64,000 bases of DNA from Protopterus annectens (GCF_019279795.1 NC_056738.1:399604408-399668407); one strand, 5' to 3'; counted from the first letter of the stretch, positions 40,770 to 52,470 are shown. The notes: generated by a model not told the origin, from the letters alone. Program-made: numbers and translations.

Positions 40770-43030
40770 TATGAGCAAAGAGTAGTTAACTGTGCATAAG
40801 GTGGAGAGGAAACTCCAATCAGTTTAGTGATATTAGGGATGGGAAGTGATGAGTTGTATTGCTGATTGGCAGCAAATCTGGCTACCTTGTTGTAGAGGAG
40901 CTCAGGTTTTGCAATTTGAATGGTTTGCATATTGGTAAGAATGTGAGAGGAATACAGTAGAGTAGGAAGGAGGTACGTGTTTGCACGTGTAGCTCTGGAG
41001 GAGTTGGTGAGGAACCGTTTTGATCTGTAAAGCATACCAAGTTTTTGATGAGTGATTTATGCAATTTTGTATGCTCACATCAAGTTTCAGTTGATTGCCT
41101 ACAGTGACATGCAGTAGCTTGGTATCTTGAATAACTTGTAACATGGTGTTTTTAAGGGAGGACAGTGTGAATGATTTTTTAGATGAGCTTGAGATTTGAG
41201 AAAAAATAAGAGTAATTTTTTTGGGGGGTAGGAAGAAGTTGTCTTTTTATTAAGTCAGTTGTCAACTGAATTGAAAGCATTCCCAGTGATGGATTGTAAA
41301 TGGGGAAGATTGACTGATGAACAGATGATAGTAGAATCATCTACATACTGTCTGAGTGAAGATTGTAGGGAATATGTATGTAGGTTGTTAAGAAAAATGT
41401 TAAAAAGGAGAGGACCAAGTATGGACCTATGTGGAGCTCCAGCAATGACTAGGAGGAAAGGGGAGAAAAGAGCTACTTGACTGATTGTTGACGATTGGAT
41501 AGGTAGCTGCAGAACAAGTAATAGTAGATTTGGAAAGACTGAGAGCAGACATTTTTAGAGAAGTTTGCTGTGGAAAACTGTGTCAAAGTCTTTATAGACA
41601 TCCAAGGAGAAGACGGCTACTAGGTTACGTTATCTCTGGCTTTAATGATGCTATCTAGAAAGGAAACTAAGGTGGTTATTGTGCTGTGGCTTGGACGAAA
41701 ATCATGTTGGGTCATAGTTAATAGATCTTCCAGGTGTAGATATTCTAGTAGTTGCTTCTGGAAATATTTTCTATATTTTTGAGAGGGCGACAAGATGGCA
41801 ATGGGCCTGTAGTTTGTTATTTTGGTGGATTTAACCTTTTTATGAAGTGCGATGATGTAAATGTCTTATTTCCAGAGGGATGGGACATTTGATTCTTTGA
41901 CAGATCTGTTAATCAAGATAGAAACTGGATGAACAAAGAGAGTGTCCGCTAGTTTTTAGTATTCTGTTGATAGCTTATTGGCTTAAGCATACAAAGTAAA
42001 AGTTTTATGTAGGAGGTGAGGACAGATTTTAAAGTGAAGGTAGGTTTGCTGGAAGTGGGGGTTTCACTAAGGCAAGAGTCTGATTGTGAGCAGTTTTGGG
42101 TAAGGGTAGTAATAAAAATAATGATAGAAGAATTGAATTTAGTAACAGTTTCTAAGGAAGTGATGTCTGGGCAGGGGTTTTGGATACTAGTAGTTCCAGA
42201 ATGTAAGATTGTGTTAATAGTGAACCAAATTTTGTAGGGGGGTTACTTTTTTGGTTTATTTGTGGGTCTAGATAATGCTTTTTCATGTCTTTCTGTCATT
42301 TGTTTATTTGTAAGGGTTTGAAGTTGTTTATAGGATTGTAGGTTGGCTAGGAACTTTTGTTTCTGCCGGTTTCTCCAAGCTAAATCTCTTTTGTGCATTA
42401 AAGTTTTGCTAAAATGTGATAACCAAGGTGTTTGTTTTGATTTCTCTCTCTTTCTTCTAAATGGAGCAAGGCTATTGAGAATATCCAGAAACAGGGAGTT
42501 AAATTTTAAAGGGTGGCCATGGTGGTGCAGCGGTTAGCATTGCCACCTCACAGCAAGGGGTTCTCCGGTTCATTTCTCGGCTGGGGTGCCTTCTGTGTGG
42601 AGTCTGCGTGTCCCCCCTGTGGTCGTGTGGGTTTCCTCTGGGTGCTCCGGTTTCCTCCCACATCCCTAAGACATGCTGTAAGTGGACTGGACACTCTAAA
42701 TTGGCCCTAGGCATGAGTGTGTGCATGTGTGTGCCTTCTTTGGAAGGTTGGGCACCGGGCTGGCAGCTTGACACCATAAAAACTCCACTGCCAATCATGA
42801 GCGGAAAATCATGAGCAGACAGGTGATCCGCTGTGGCGACCCCTAACCGGGAAAAGCCAAAAGAAGAAGGGAGTTAAATTTTAAAATGGTGTCATCTAAT
42901 GATAAGGTATAAAGGATAGACCAGTTAATGGAAGATAGCATACTGTGAACTATCAAAAGCAGCAGAACACTAGTGAGGGTACTTTTAGTGGAAAGAAAAC
43001 TATCTGTAAGTAAATAGCAGAGATAGCCGT
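40770..43030 (-). mobile_element. L2/Rex1-like LINE copy 2, split by a SINE
   Basis: Same family as 38617-40745 but a different segment. The linker before the RT reads FRRKREKSKQTPWLSHFSKT then LMHKRDLAWRNRQKQKFLAN (about 42470-42330). The RT shows FSLDVYKDFDTVFHSKLL (about 41620), GAPHRSILGPLLFNIFL (about 41440), RQYVDDSTIICS (about 41350) and TKLLHVTVGNQLKLDVSI (about 41130). A SINE at 42511-42868 interrupts it. The 3' UTR and tail are missing, and it is frameshifted. Confidence 0.75.
42511..42868 (+). mobile_element. tRNA-derived SINE with RTE tail, long form
   Basis: The longest member: GGTGGTGCAGCGGTTAGC (A box, 42521-42538), GGTTCATTTCTCGG (B box, 42567-42580), a central GTGGGTTTCCTCTGGGTGC then CGGTTTCCTCCCACATCC, AAATTGGCCCTAGG, and the tail GTGGCGACCCCTAACCGGG with AAAGCCAAAAGAAGAAG. 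Perfect 17-bp duplication GGGAGTTAAATTTTAAA at 42494-42510 and 42869-42885. The central block is the one I recall from many fish tRNA-derived repeats; short forms lack it. Confidence 0.94.
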
Positions 43031-43254
43031 AAGTATCCTTAGAACTTGAGTAAAAGCTCCATTAGGTTGTTTAAAAATAGAGCACTAATTGTGAGAGAGA
43101 TTTCTGAACAGAGAAAGGAGAAGGGAAAAATAAATATATAAAGGAAAAAAGGAGTGCAAAAGAAAGAATATAGATTAAAAGATGAGCAGATAAGAAACAG
43201 GATGCTGAAAAAAAAACTAAATGAAAGTAGGAAGTACTGCAATAGTGTAAATGT

Positions 43255-43470
43255 CAGCATATAGGCGAAGTATATTAGCACAGTACAATGGCCACTGTAC
43301 AGTACAGTGGACAATGCACAGTACCGACATATGAAGTGAGACATATGTAATGTTGTGATGCATTCTGAACAGGTAAGGGATGTCTATGATGCAGGCCCTG
43401 ATAGCAGATGGTACTATGCAGGTCTTTGCTGTCAGATGCTTTCTCTAAGTGTGACATGACAGATACAGTG
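43255..43470. repeat. dispersed repeat related to 37800-37950
   Basis: CAGTACAGTGGACAATGC, then AGACATATGTAATGTTGTG, ATGCATTCTGAACAG and GCTGTCAGATGC follow the same order as in 37815-37925. The element type is unknown and non-coding. The sequence between 43030 and 43255 shows nothing I can name. Confidence 0.5.
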
Positions 43471-43589
43471 CTTCTGGGGCAGGACTGACAGGTCAGGATA
43501 CACTGACTTCTTCCGTATATCCCCTGATATGGCCACTGTGCTTTGCTTTTCTGTCTTCAGATGTGGATACACATCATACATTGATAGTC

Positions 43590-44335
43590 TACTTTTTTCT
43601 CCTGTAAAACCTTTACAAGAAAGTCCTTTTTCATTGTGAAACTTATATCTAAAAGTATAGCAGCCAGATCCATGGATGTAATTGTTCCTCTGTACTTGGC
43701 ACTTGTTAGGCTGATCATTGAATATTCTGCCCCTTTCCATACGTACCTGTCCAAACACTTGTCACAGTTGAAATGACCACAATGCTTTCTCACTAAAAAC
43801 ATCTAGGGACTAAATTGTAAAAACATGCATACAGTCTCAAAGCTTTGTCCCTCTTCTTAGTGTTATACAGGCTACAGAGAAGCAACCTGTGCCTCGCATA
43901 TAGAGCTTCAACAAACCCTATTCTGTCAGAAAGCCCTATTAGACATTCGCAAGTCCAAAGGTGTTATAAACACCCATTCAGGGGATCTCAATCTCTTTTG
44001 CAAAACAAATAGAACATGATGGAGGGATATGTTTGTATTACAGAGAATACCACTTCTATGGAACTGTCTTCCACTCCATGTAAAATAAAGTACTTCTCTT
44101 ACTCTATTCATATGTATTTTGAATGAATGGATGGGTAACCACAAATTCACCCCTGGTTTAGGGCCCCTGCCCCTCATGGATACGGGAAACATATCTTCAT
44201 TTTGTCTCTTTCTGGGTTATCTGTATGCAAAATGTAAGGGCTAAAAACTACCATAAGAATGTAAGGCTAGGCTTCTTAAGATCCACACAGATTAATACTC
44301 CAGTAAGTACCTATAAACCTATGAACCTAATTCTT
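43590..44335 (+). mobile_element. CR1-type LINE, 3' fragment
   Basis: Plus-strand reading gives VIVPLYLALVRLIIEYSAPF then KHLSQLK (43680-43770), later PLLWNCLPLHVK and CILNEWMGNHKFTPGLGPLP (44050-44165), the C-terminus of the CR1 RT. The 3' end has AGGCTAGGCTTCTTAAG, AAGTACCTATAAACCTATGAACC at 44310-44333. It is 5' truncated near 43590 and carries stops and frameshifts. Confidence 0.8.
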
Positions 44336-44855
44336 GTGCTAGTCAGCTGTAGAGCTCTCAGGTGTGAGATAATGCTCACCTGACCAACTTGTAGATTCAT
44401 CAGTGAAGGTCACCACTGTGGGAAATATCCCTACTGTTGGGATACGATGAGCTCAGAGGGATGTGTAACTCCATGAGGAAGTAGGAGAAAGAGGCTTTTC
44501 CCTCTCAAAAAACAGAAATGTTTTACTATTTTTATTGAAAACTATTCTATTTTGAATATTTTTTTTTAGTTTAAATTGGCTTTTGATCAAGTGACATTTG
44601 TGAGTCTCCCCTGAGGGGCCCTATTGGTGCAGTAAGTTTTGTGAAGAGAGTGTTTTGTCATCAGTGTTTTCATTCATTATCACAACTCACATAATTATGT
44701 TAATTAATCTGCTACATACTACACAAAAAGCTATACTACCCTACTTGGGTGCCAGCTGCATGTGTATGAAAAATCACTATATGCTAGAGATTCATGTTAG
44801 CACATTCTGAAACTTTGATCCATTAAACAGCACAGTGTTGTGGTGTGTGCATATG

Positions 44856-44857
<2 letters not shown>

Positions 44858-44950
<93 letters not shown>
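44858..44950. repeat. long (CA)n microsatellite
   Basis: About 45 CA repeats with one CAGA interruption near 44912. The Cys-Val open frames over it are artefacts of the repeat. Confidence 0.98.
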
Positions 44951-44951
<1 letters not shown>

Positions 44952-46415
44952 CGCGTGTGTGTGCATGCGCACAATGGGTACATGTAGAACTATAGGAATT
45001 GCTAGGTTTGTGCTGGCAGTGTAACCATACCACACCTTGCATTTAAAACATTTTTATCTTTCTAAATGTTGGCCTTGCACCCTTAAGACCATTATTGCCT
45101 ACAATTATAGAAGGGAACTGTCTTTCATCTGACCCTTTTTCTAATCCAGTTATATATAACTCTATGTCACATTATTTTAAATTATAAAAATATTTTGGCC
45201 TCTTTAAGCCATATGTTCCTGAAATCTGTTCAGAAGAAACATGTTCCCACTTGAGTACAGTAAATTCATAGCAGTTGAGGGGTATGAAGTTAAGCATAAC
45301 ATAATCCAGCATTCTAATGCTCCTTGAATCAGCATTGCATCTACTTATCTAGATCTCTAGTCTCCAAAGTTGTCAAGGAAGCCTTGAGGTCTGCATCAGT
45401 TTTCATCCATTCAACAAATTTCATGATTTATAGCACTTTATATTCATCCAAGCATTGAGGAGTCAACATATTAGAAAAAAATGAAGTAGATGCCTTCTGC
45501 ATTTCCTAATACTCCTATATTGCTTCAACCTCTTGCTTAGCCAGGCAATTTAACATTTCCATCAAAATAAAAACACTATAAAGGTAACAGTTGAAAATAG
45601 ATCCTGACTCATGCAGTATGTACTGTAGCTGAATTACAAACCTAATGTTGACCCTTTTACATTTTTTTCTGTTATGTGTGGAGATATATACAAGTACCTC
45701 TGTCCTTTGAAATGCAGCTTATTCTGTAGAGCAGCTGAGAGCTTAGAATAGGGGTGAAAACATCCATGAGAAGAAGAAAACAGAAAAGCCAACACTGCAC
45801 AGAATCATAGCCAAGCTGGCAGTGTTTAGTATCTGTGCATAATGAGCCCCGGGGCTCATTAATAATGCATATGGCCAAGCAACAGTACATGATGAGCAGG
45901 TGCTTGTCAAGATTGCAGTAAGGACCTGCAGGAAGATTGTGTTGGACCAACTCATGGATGCAGTAATCTACGAGCAGCTGTAGTAAACACTGAAAGAGTA
46001 CGAGCCTATAAGGCAGTTGGCATGAAACTGTATGTACTGTTAGTAATGCTTGTGCGTTGATAAAGTTTTGTAAGTGAAGAATACATATCTGCAGAGAAAT
46101 GTCTTATGGAAGGAAGGAAGGGAAATATGCCTAAGGTGGGAGGGTAGAGGTGGTAATAGGACCAAAGAAACTGACACATGATGGACAAAGGACTTTAGAG
46201 GGAAGATAACAAAATCAGGGATGCAGAACAAAATGGAAAGGGGGGGTGAGACATACACTCAGATATCAATATAAAGTCCATTAAGTTAAAAAATGTGGAA
46301 AACAGACAGGATAGATACAGTTTACAAAATTAACAAGATATATCAAACAAACCCAGTTCTGATATAAGCAAAGTTTCATCACTGTACTTGTACTATAATA
46401 CAAATGACACAAAAA
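44951..46415. other. unassigned intergenic DNA
   Basis: I found no element or gene motif here. A short palindromic AATGAGCCCCGGGGCTCATT lies at 45840-45859. Confidence 0.45.
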
Positions 46416-46419
46416 AAAA

Positions 46420-46640
46420 ACAGAGGGGATTTGAACCCAGTACTCCATGTACTCATATTCTTAAAAAAATCAGGTACAAGGTGAACTACAGAAGTAATTA
46501 GGAAAAGGTGTCAGTGAAGCACATAACAGGTTACTGTTACACACTGACAGAATGCCAAAAATGATCATACACCCCTGAGAGGATTTGAACCCAAGTACAC
46601 TGACACTCAGTAAAGCACCTAGAACCACTCTTGTTTTAAG
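46420..46640 (-). repeat. two tRNA-like heads, possible SINE remnants
   Basis: In reverse orientation TGGGTTCAAATCC (B box) occurs twice, at 46427-46439 and 46579-46592, each followed by CCTCT-type sequence and preceded at roughly tRNA spacing by TAGTTCACCTTGT or GGTTCTAGGTGC (A-box-like). Acceptor stems are not formed, so these are unlikely to be working tRNA genes. Confidence 0.4.
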
Positions 46641-47101
46641 ACTTTACTTCATTCCTACCTCTCTTCTAAATGGGAATTCTCCTGCTCTCACCCTTCCTAA
46701 CCTCTACCTACTTCACCCCTACCCCTTCAAACATTCTTTCACTAATTAAACCTAACACCTGCTTGGCTGTTCTTACTATCTCCTTACAATTTATCTTACA
46801 ATACCAACTCCTATTATGTCTTATTTAGTATAGGCATTTGCATACCTTGAACTATAAAATGCTTTATTAGCCCATGTATTCACAGAATTGCTTGTTATGG
46901 CATATACCACAGTATGTTATTATTATTATTATCATTATTTCTATGTTTTCAATGATGTAACATTTCTATTAGCTTTTAATATATTTTTTTAATATTGTAA
47001 TATAATTTCTGGAGGTTTTCTCCCCGGGTGCCCATTGAAAAGGTCTCATTTCAGCCCAGTGGACTTTCCTGGTTAACAAACTGCAAATAAATAAATACAT
47101 T
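46640..47101 (+). mobile_element. L2/Rex1-like LINE, 3' UTR
   Basis: Ends GTGCCCATTGAAAAGGTC, CAGCCCAGTGGACTTTCC, then CAAATAAATAAATACAT, matching the tail of the family at 38617 in the opposite orientation. Only the 3' end is present, with an (ATT)n run at about 46917-46935. Confidence 0.7.
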
Positions 47102-47404
47102 TGACTGACAAGTTGAGCTGCAGAAGCAGTTGCAATAAAGCAATATCTTTACTGCATTTTGTATTTGCAAACTGCTATGCAATGACACTCATTTCATTTG
47201 TGTGACTGGTGGCAGCTGAAGCCAATATATGCAGTAGATGACAGTGACTAGACTTAATTGTTGTTATACAATGAGCAGTGGATGTCCTAGTTGGTTGTAC
47301 AAGGGCATCAACAGTGATCTTCATGACTCATTCCATGCAGTAAGACCACAAAAACATAACAGATTGAGAAGCCCTATGTGGATGTTTGTGGTGTTTTTGG
47401 TTAA

Positions 47405-47520
47405 GTTTTGTCCAGATTAAAGGTTGGAGATTGGAATATAGGAAAGAGATGAAAAGGGGAAGCAAGCAGATGGAAGAACAGAAAGTGACCAAATAAGAAG
47501 TGAGCAGATAGGAGGGAAAT
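47405..47520 (-). repeat. dispersed repeat R3, copy 3
   Basis: The complement matches 27541-27665: CCAGATTAAAGGTTGGA, AGAGATGAAAAG, AAATAAG and TGAGCAGAT occur in order. Non-coding. Confidence 0.6.
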
Positions 47521-47899
47521 GTTTTTTGTGGGACAGGTGCCCATTTTATATTTATGAAGAGAAGGGAAAGTTGGGGAAGGAAGTAAGAGAAGCAAGAGGA
47601 AGGGAAGATGGTTATTAATGGTTAAGTAGTGGGGAAAGACAGACATGCCTGTCAAGGTGTGTGGTAACCCAAAATGGAAGGAGAGCACAATGGTGAAGGA
47701 TTCATCAGATAGTGGTTAGGGTGTGATTGAATGACCATCAGGGGTGGGTATGGGCACAAAAATAAGGGGAACACCACATTGGCGGATTGGACTGGTTGTT
47801 TTCAGCTGCATTTTCTGCTGTCTGAAACCCAGTGGGAGATTCCTTGTCACCCTTGGTGCTATCATCATTGGACCTAGGCTTAGATGATGGAGCCAGTGC

Positions 47900-48215
47900 T
47901 CTTTAGAGTGCTTGTCTCTGACATAAGGACAGGATCAACCTATCTGCACATGATGCAAAGATAGGGGTTATGGTGAACAACAAAAGAAAAAGTATAATGG
48001 GGAATCTAGGAAAATTAGGAAGACTGACAAAGTGATGATAGCTAGTATTCAGCACTTTTAAATGCATGAGGTAAAACAGTCCAAGGGTGAGTATAGGGTA
48101 GGGGAGGAATCCATTACACTAACCAAAAAAAGGGCATATGATATTAGTAAGACTGCAGCCAAGGTCAATAGGACACTCAGAGAGTCATTCTCATGATTTA
48201 ACAGACACTGATCAG
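47900..48215 (+). pseudogene. old CR1/L3-like RT fragment
   Basis: Translation gives LSAHDAKIGVMVNNKRKSIM (a degraded LSxFADDxKIGGxV box) at about 47938-48000 and MHEVKQSKGEYRVGEESITL then KTAAKVNRTLRESF at about 48063-48195, in the order expected for CR1/L3 RTs. Stops are frequent. Related in age and type to 35080-35720. Confidence 0.55.
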
Positions 48216-48989
48216 GAACCAGAAATGAATGTAGTATTCTAAGTGTAGTTCTATTAGTACCTTGTAAAATGCAAGGTTGCAGTGTTTCTTCAATCCACTG
48301 CCATAACAATGCATCACAACATATTAAAGGTTATAGTCACTGCCCTTCTTCATTCTCTGTATTATTCATCTTAGGAGAAAATATAGCCCACAGAACTTTC
48401 TCCGGCATACTACATCTAGTTTATATACTCCCCCTGAATTTCTTCTACCAAGGTACACTAAAATGGCCCTTCTTGGATTAAACACTAATCGCTACATAAT
48501 TGCCCACCCTGTAAGCCTCTGAATGTCACAACAGCACATAGGTGCTCAGTCTGTAATGATCACTATAATCTCAGTGTTATGAGCATACAAAGTTCTGATG
48601 AAATGTAACTTCAGTATGATAGCTGTCACAGATATGTTAAATAAAATCAGTCTTAGCATTAAACTATGTGACATGCAATTGGTGTGGGGCTATTTTTCAA
48701 AGACAAGCTACATCTGTTTCCTTATTATCACTAATATGATTTTGAATTCACCTTACCATTTTTTGCTCAGCTCCAGAAATGACAACTGCCATGACAACCT
48801 GCTGTGTGAAAATGTAGTAGACACCTTGCTGAACTACAGAATCTTTGGGTCCTTACACCACCTCCTATCACTGCCGCCATTCCAAACCACAAACCCCAAA
48901 TTTTCCTTCACTGAATGTAAGAGCTGAGGAAGAAGTATCACATAGCAGTTAGAGGAATTTTTTAAAATCTTTTTATAAATTTACATAAA

Positions 48990-48991
48990 TG

Positions 48992-49042
<51 letters not shown>

Positions 49043-49123
49043 TTTTTATATATATATATATATATGTGTATATATATATATATATAATATGTATAGTGTG
49101 TGTGTGTGTGTGTCTGTATGTCT

Positions 49124-49187
<64 letters not shown>

Positions 49188-49192
49188 ACAAA
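48990..49192. repeat. compound (TA)n-(TG)n-(AC)n-(TA)n microsatellite
   Basis: Alternating TA runs, a (TG)n run at about 49099-49112, an (AC)n run at about 49125-49148, then TA again. The TG and CA arms are complementary and could form a hairpin. It abuts the 3' end of the Penelope-like element. Confidence 0.96.
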
Positions 49193-49316
49193 CCAAATAT
49201 CCAGCACTAGAATGGTTATTTTAACCCAAATGGATAAAATAAAATAAGAGATACACCAAATTATGCCAAAGTGTCTTTAATGGCCAGCCAATCTTCCACA
49301 TCTAACACAAATCTAG

Positions 49317-49339
49317 GTTTCACCCACTGGCATCATCAG
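49317..49339 (-). ncRNA. hammerhead-ribozyme-like core in PLE 3' UTR
   Basis: The sense strand reads CTGATGA, then TGCCAGTGGGT, then GAAAC. CUGANGA and GAAA are the two invariant blocks of hammerhead ribozymes, and the intervening GCC/GGT can form a short helix II. PLEs are known to carry such motifs. Helix III and a cleavage site (UH after it) are not convincing, so this copy may be decayed. Confidence 0.4.
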
Positions 49340-49572
49340 TGTGCATTACTGAGAAGGTAGAAACCCAATTTATACATTTTTTCTTTCTGGGCTTCTTAAA
49401 GTCATAGGATGCCCATTAAAGTTAATACCCCTTGAGTATGTAAAACACACCACAACAATACATAACTCAATTCACACTCTACAGTAATATATACCTGTAA
49501 TTTTCATAATTCACCCATTTTGTTAATTGGACCTCTATTTTTAGAAAAATCCCTATACTAAACTAAACTCAC

Positions 49573-52343
49573 CTACCAGTGATCATTTAGTCTTGGTTTG
49601 AAAAGTGTACCGAAATACTCTATCCACATCCTTTCCTTTTGTGTTAAAATTTTATGTTTACGTGCTGTGGTCAATTCATTTCTATTACCTTATCGATACC
49701 CAGGAATATGAAATGGGCCCCAGAATGTATCAATGTATGTTTGTATAAAGCACTATGTACCCTTTTACATTTAATATCACTGATATGTAATGTAATTCTT
49801 TGTTTTAAACTTAAAGAAGTCTGACCCACATAGAAAGAACCACATTGACACACAGCCATGTATACCACCCATTCACTGGTGCACGTAATAAGATGTCTTA
49901 TATTGTACACCTTTGCTGTATTAATGGAGGTAAATTACTTAGTTTTTGAGACCAGCTTGCAGTAAATGAAATGACCACAAAAAGTACTGCCAACAATCTT
50001 ATTTTCCCATTTTGTCGGTATATTCTTATTGCTCTTCTTAAAGTCTGCTGGATATTCACCTATAGTCCTACCTCGCCTATATCCAAACCAACACTGACTA
50101 TTAATGGGCCCAAAAACCTATTGCTTTTTAATATATGCCAATATTGTTGGATTATGTTCTTGGTTTTAAAGGTGTTACTACCAAACAGTAATAAACCCAA
50201 TGACCTGATTTTTATCTTTTTGTGGTAACTCTCTGGTCTCCAACAATTGTGATCTTGATAAAGAATTGGTCGCGTGCATCACTCTATCCACATCTCTGGC
50301 TTTGTATCCTCTTGCCAAAAACCTAGATCTCATTTGTTCAGCCTGTGCCTGAACATCTTTTTGTTGACTACATATACGTTTAAGTCTCTTGAATTGAGCT
50401 TGAGGAATATTGATAATGATATGGTTACTATCAGCCCTCAATAATGAGTTTTTCATAAATGGCTTCCAGTATAGATCTGTGTGTACTGTTCCTTCCTTAG
50501 CCTTTGTAACCATGGCATCCAAAAATTCCACTTTATGACTATCTATTTTCCCATTAAACTGGATACCATACCTATTGTTATTGAGAAATGTCACAAATTG
50601 ATGCCATCTATCTATTGTGCCCTGCCAAACCACCCGACAATCGTCAAGGTACCTACGCCACATCAATAATTCTGACTTGAACTCATTTTATTGATAAATG
50701 ACTTGCACCTCCATAATCCCCATAAAGAAATCTGCATATATGGGTGCAAATGTTGCACCCATTGCTGTACCCTTAATCTGTAAATATCATTCTGACCCAT
50801 ATCTGAAAGAATTATGTTCCAATACTATCCCTAACATGGTTAACAAAAATTCTTGTTCTGTAGGTTGATAGTAATTCAAACCCCCAAACCAATATTTTAC
50901 AGCTGCAATTCTTCCCCAATGTGGGATACTCATATATAAGGCTTGGACATCCAATGTGCCCATATAAGCCTGAGTCGGAATTTACAAATCATCCATTAAT
51001 TGTAAGAATTGATTGGTGTCTCTAATCCTGGCTGACACATGTATTAATAATGGTTTGAGTTTCGATTCTAAGTAGACTGACAAAGGTTCATCAAGGACCC
51101 TCGTCCTGCTACTATGGGGCACCCTGGTGGTGAAATGACTGATTTATGTATCTTGGGTACTAAGTAAAAATATTGGGGCAAAGGATCTATTACCGTCAAC
51201 TGTTATTCAAGGTCCATACTGATGATTTCAATCTCTCTAGCTCTTTTCAAAAACCTATCAGTTTCTTGCTTGAATCCTATGGTGGGATCTATAGGAAGAT
51301 GACAATAGGACATTGCATCCATAAGGTGTTTGCAAATTTCTTTTTCATACTCCTCTTTTCCCCAGACCCCTATGGCTCCCCCCTTATCAGCTTTGGTAAT
51401 AACCAATCTGTCATTGTTTCGCAAATTTTCTAATGCTTGTTTCTCAGCCAATGTCATATTTTCCCTGAAATTCCTGAATATGTTACTCTGATTCAGTTGT
51501 AAATCTTGTAACACATGTTCCTCAAATGTTTTTACCACCCTATAATAAGGTGACTGAAAATCTGATTTCCTAAATTTAAATTTATCTGATTGGTCCATGG
51601 TCTGAGGCCTATGAGCAAAATAATATTTCAAATTTAAATTACAACAGAATGTTTTCAAGTCTTTCACAACATCAAAATAGGACACATGCCTGGCTGGCAC
51701 AAAGCCTAAACCTTTATTCAGCATGCTGAGTTCCAAATCTGAAAATGATACTGTATCAAATTCACTACTAATTGATTTTCTAATGCCTGGGTATCTGTAG
51801 GACTGTCTCTCCACCGTTGATTATTTTGCTGAACATCTCTTCCATTTCTTCGACTACGATGTTTCCTGCCCCCTCGCCTAAAGGTCCCCTAGATCTCTTG
51901 GACATGGGGGAACTCAATACTATAGGTTCACCTCCCACTGTTTCCATATCAGTGTTTGAATAACATGAAGACACAGCAGATACACTAGAATTGTCTTGAT
52001 TTCTCCTACTCACTATGATCCTTGGCCTTTTTCTTTTTGGTCTAAAGGACCCCTTATTAGTCCCCTCTGAAAATCTCACTGTCCTCTTAGCTTTATTCCA
52101 TGAGTAAGTTTGATTATTTGTATAATCATTGGAATCACTATGAAACTTTTTTGACTTTCCATCTGACAATTCTCTTTCCATTTTTTGTACCTCTTTAACA
52201 TATGCTGTGTATCTTTCACTATATGCTACTTCTTGAGAATATCTGACTGTGTCTTCATAAGCTTAATTCAACTTCTCTACCATAACTACATGTTGCTTTT
52301 CATAATGTTCAATTAACAAGCGAATAAACATATTCAAAGCCAT
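49573..52343 (-). pseudogene. PLE RT-GIY-YIG polyprotein, inactivated
   Basis: Start ATG at 52343 gives MALNMFIRLLIEHYEKQH, then a Lys/Arg-rich region (RPKRKRPRIIVSRR, 52100s). Next come LSMLNKGLGFVPA (about 51710), VITKADKGGAIGVW (about 51400), YFYLVPKIHKSV (about 51160), KGTAMGATFAPIYADFFMG (about 50780-50720) and the catalytic box MWRRYLDDCRVVW (about 50650), followed by NIPQAQFKRLKRICS. The GIY-YIG domain begins WVVYMAVCQCGSFYVGQTSL (49880s) and, after a frameshift near 49680, ends QKERMWIEYF then KPRLND with stop at 49573. Lesions: stops near 52266, 51203, 50987, 50797 and 50690, and frameshifts near 51095 and 49680. Its full length would be close to 900 residues. Confidence 0.88.
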
Positions 52344-52470
52344 CAACTGTACTTGTCACCATTTATTAAAGAAAATGGCGTCGGCTGCATGTTTTATATC
52401 CCTGACGACCTGACGTCATGGAAGAGAAGACAGCAACCGACGCAGGACCCAAGACTTTGGAATTCAGGCC

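Larger units (their letters stand above)
49193..52470 (-). mobile_element. Penelope-like retroelement (PLE), nearly complete
   Basis: One 3.3-kb element: 5' UTR above 52343, a single long coding region to 49573 and a 3' UTR down to about 49193. The gene order (N-terminal extension, RT, then GIY-YIG endonuclease at the C-terminus) is that of EN-positive PLEs, such as the Neptune type known in vertebrates. The 3' UTR contains a hammerhead-like core (49317-49339) and ATTGGCTGGCCATTAAAG. The exact ends and target duplication are not defined because the left side runs into a microsatellite. Confidence 0.88.

Noticed and set aside
44792-45042. Cys-Val repeat open frames
   Set aside because: They are the (CA)n microsatellite read in several frames.
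47401-47688. Leu/Phe-rich minus-strand frame as a secreted or membrane protein
   Set aside because: Overlaps dispersed repeat R3 on a purine-rich plus strand; no conserved motif.
52376-52425. AATGGCGTCGGC start codon context and TGACGTCA site as a host gene promoter on the plus strand
   Set aside because: The frame closes after a few codons, and the position is the 5' end of the Penelope-like element on the other strand. The CRE-like octamer may be chance.
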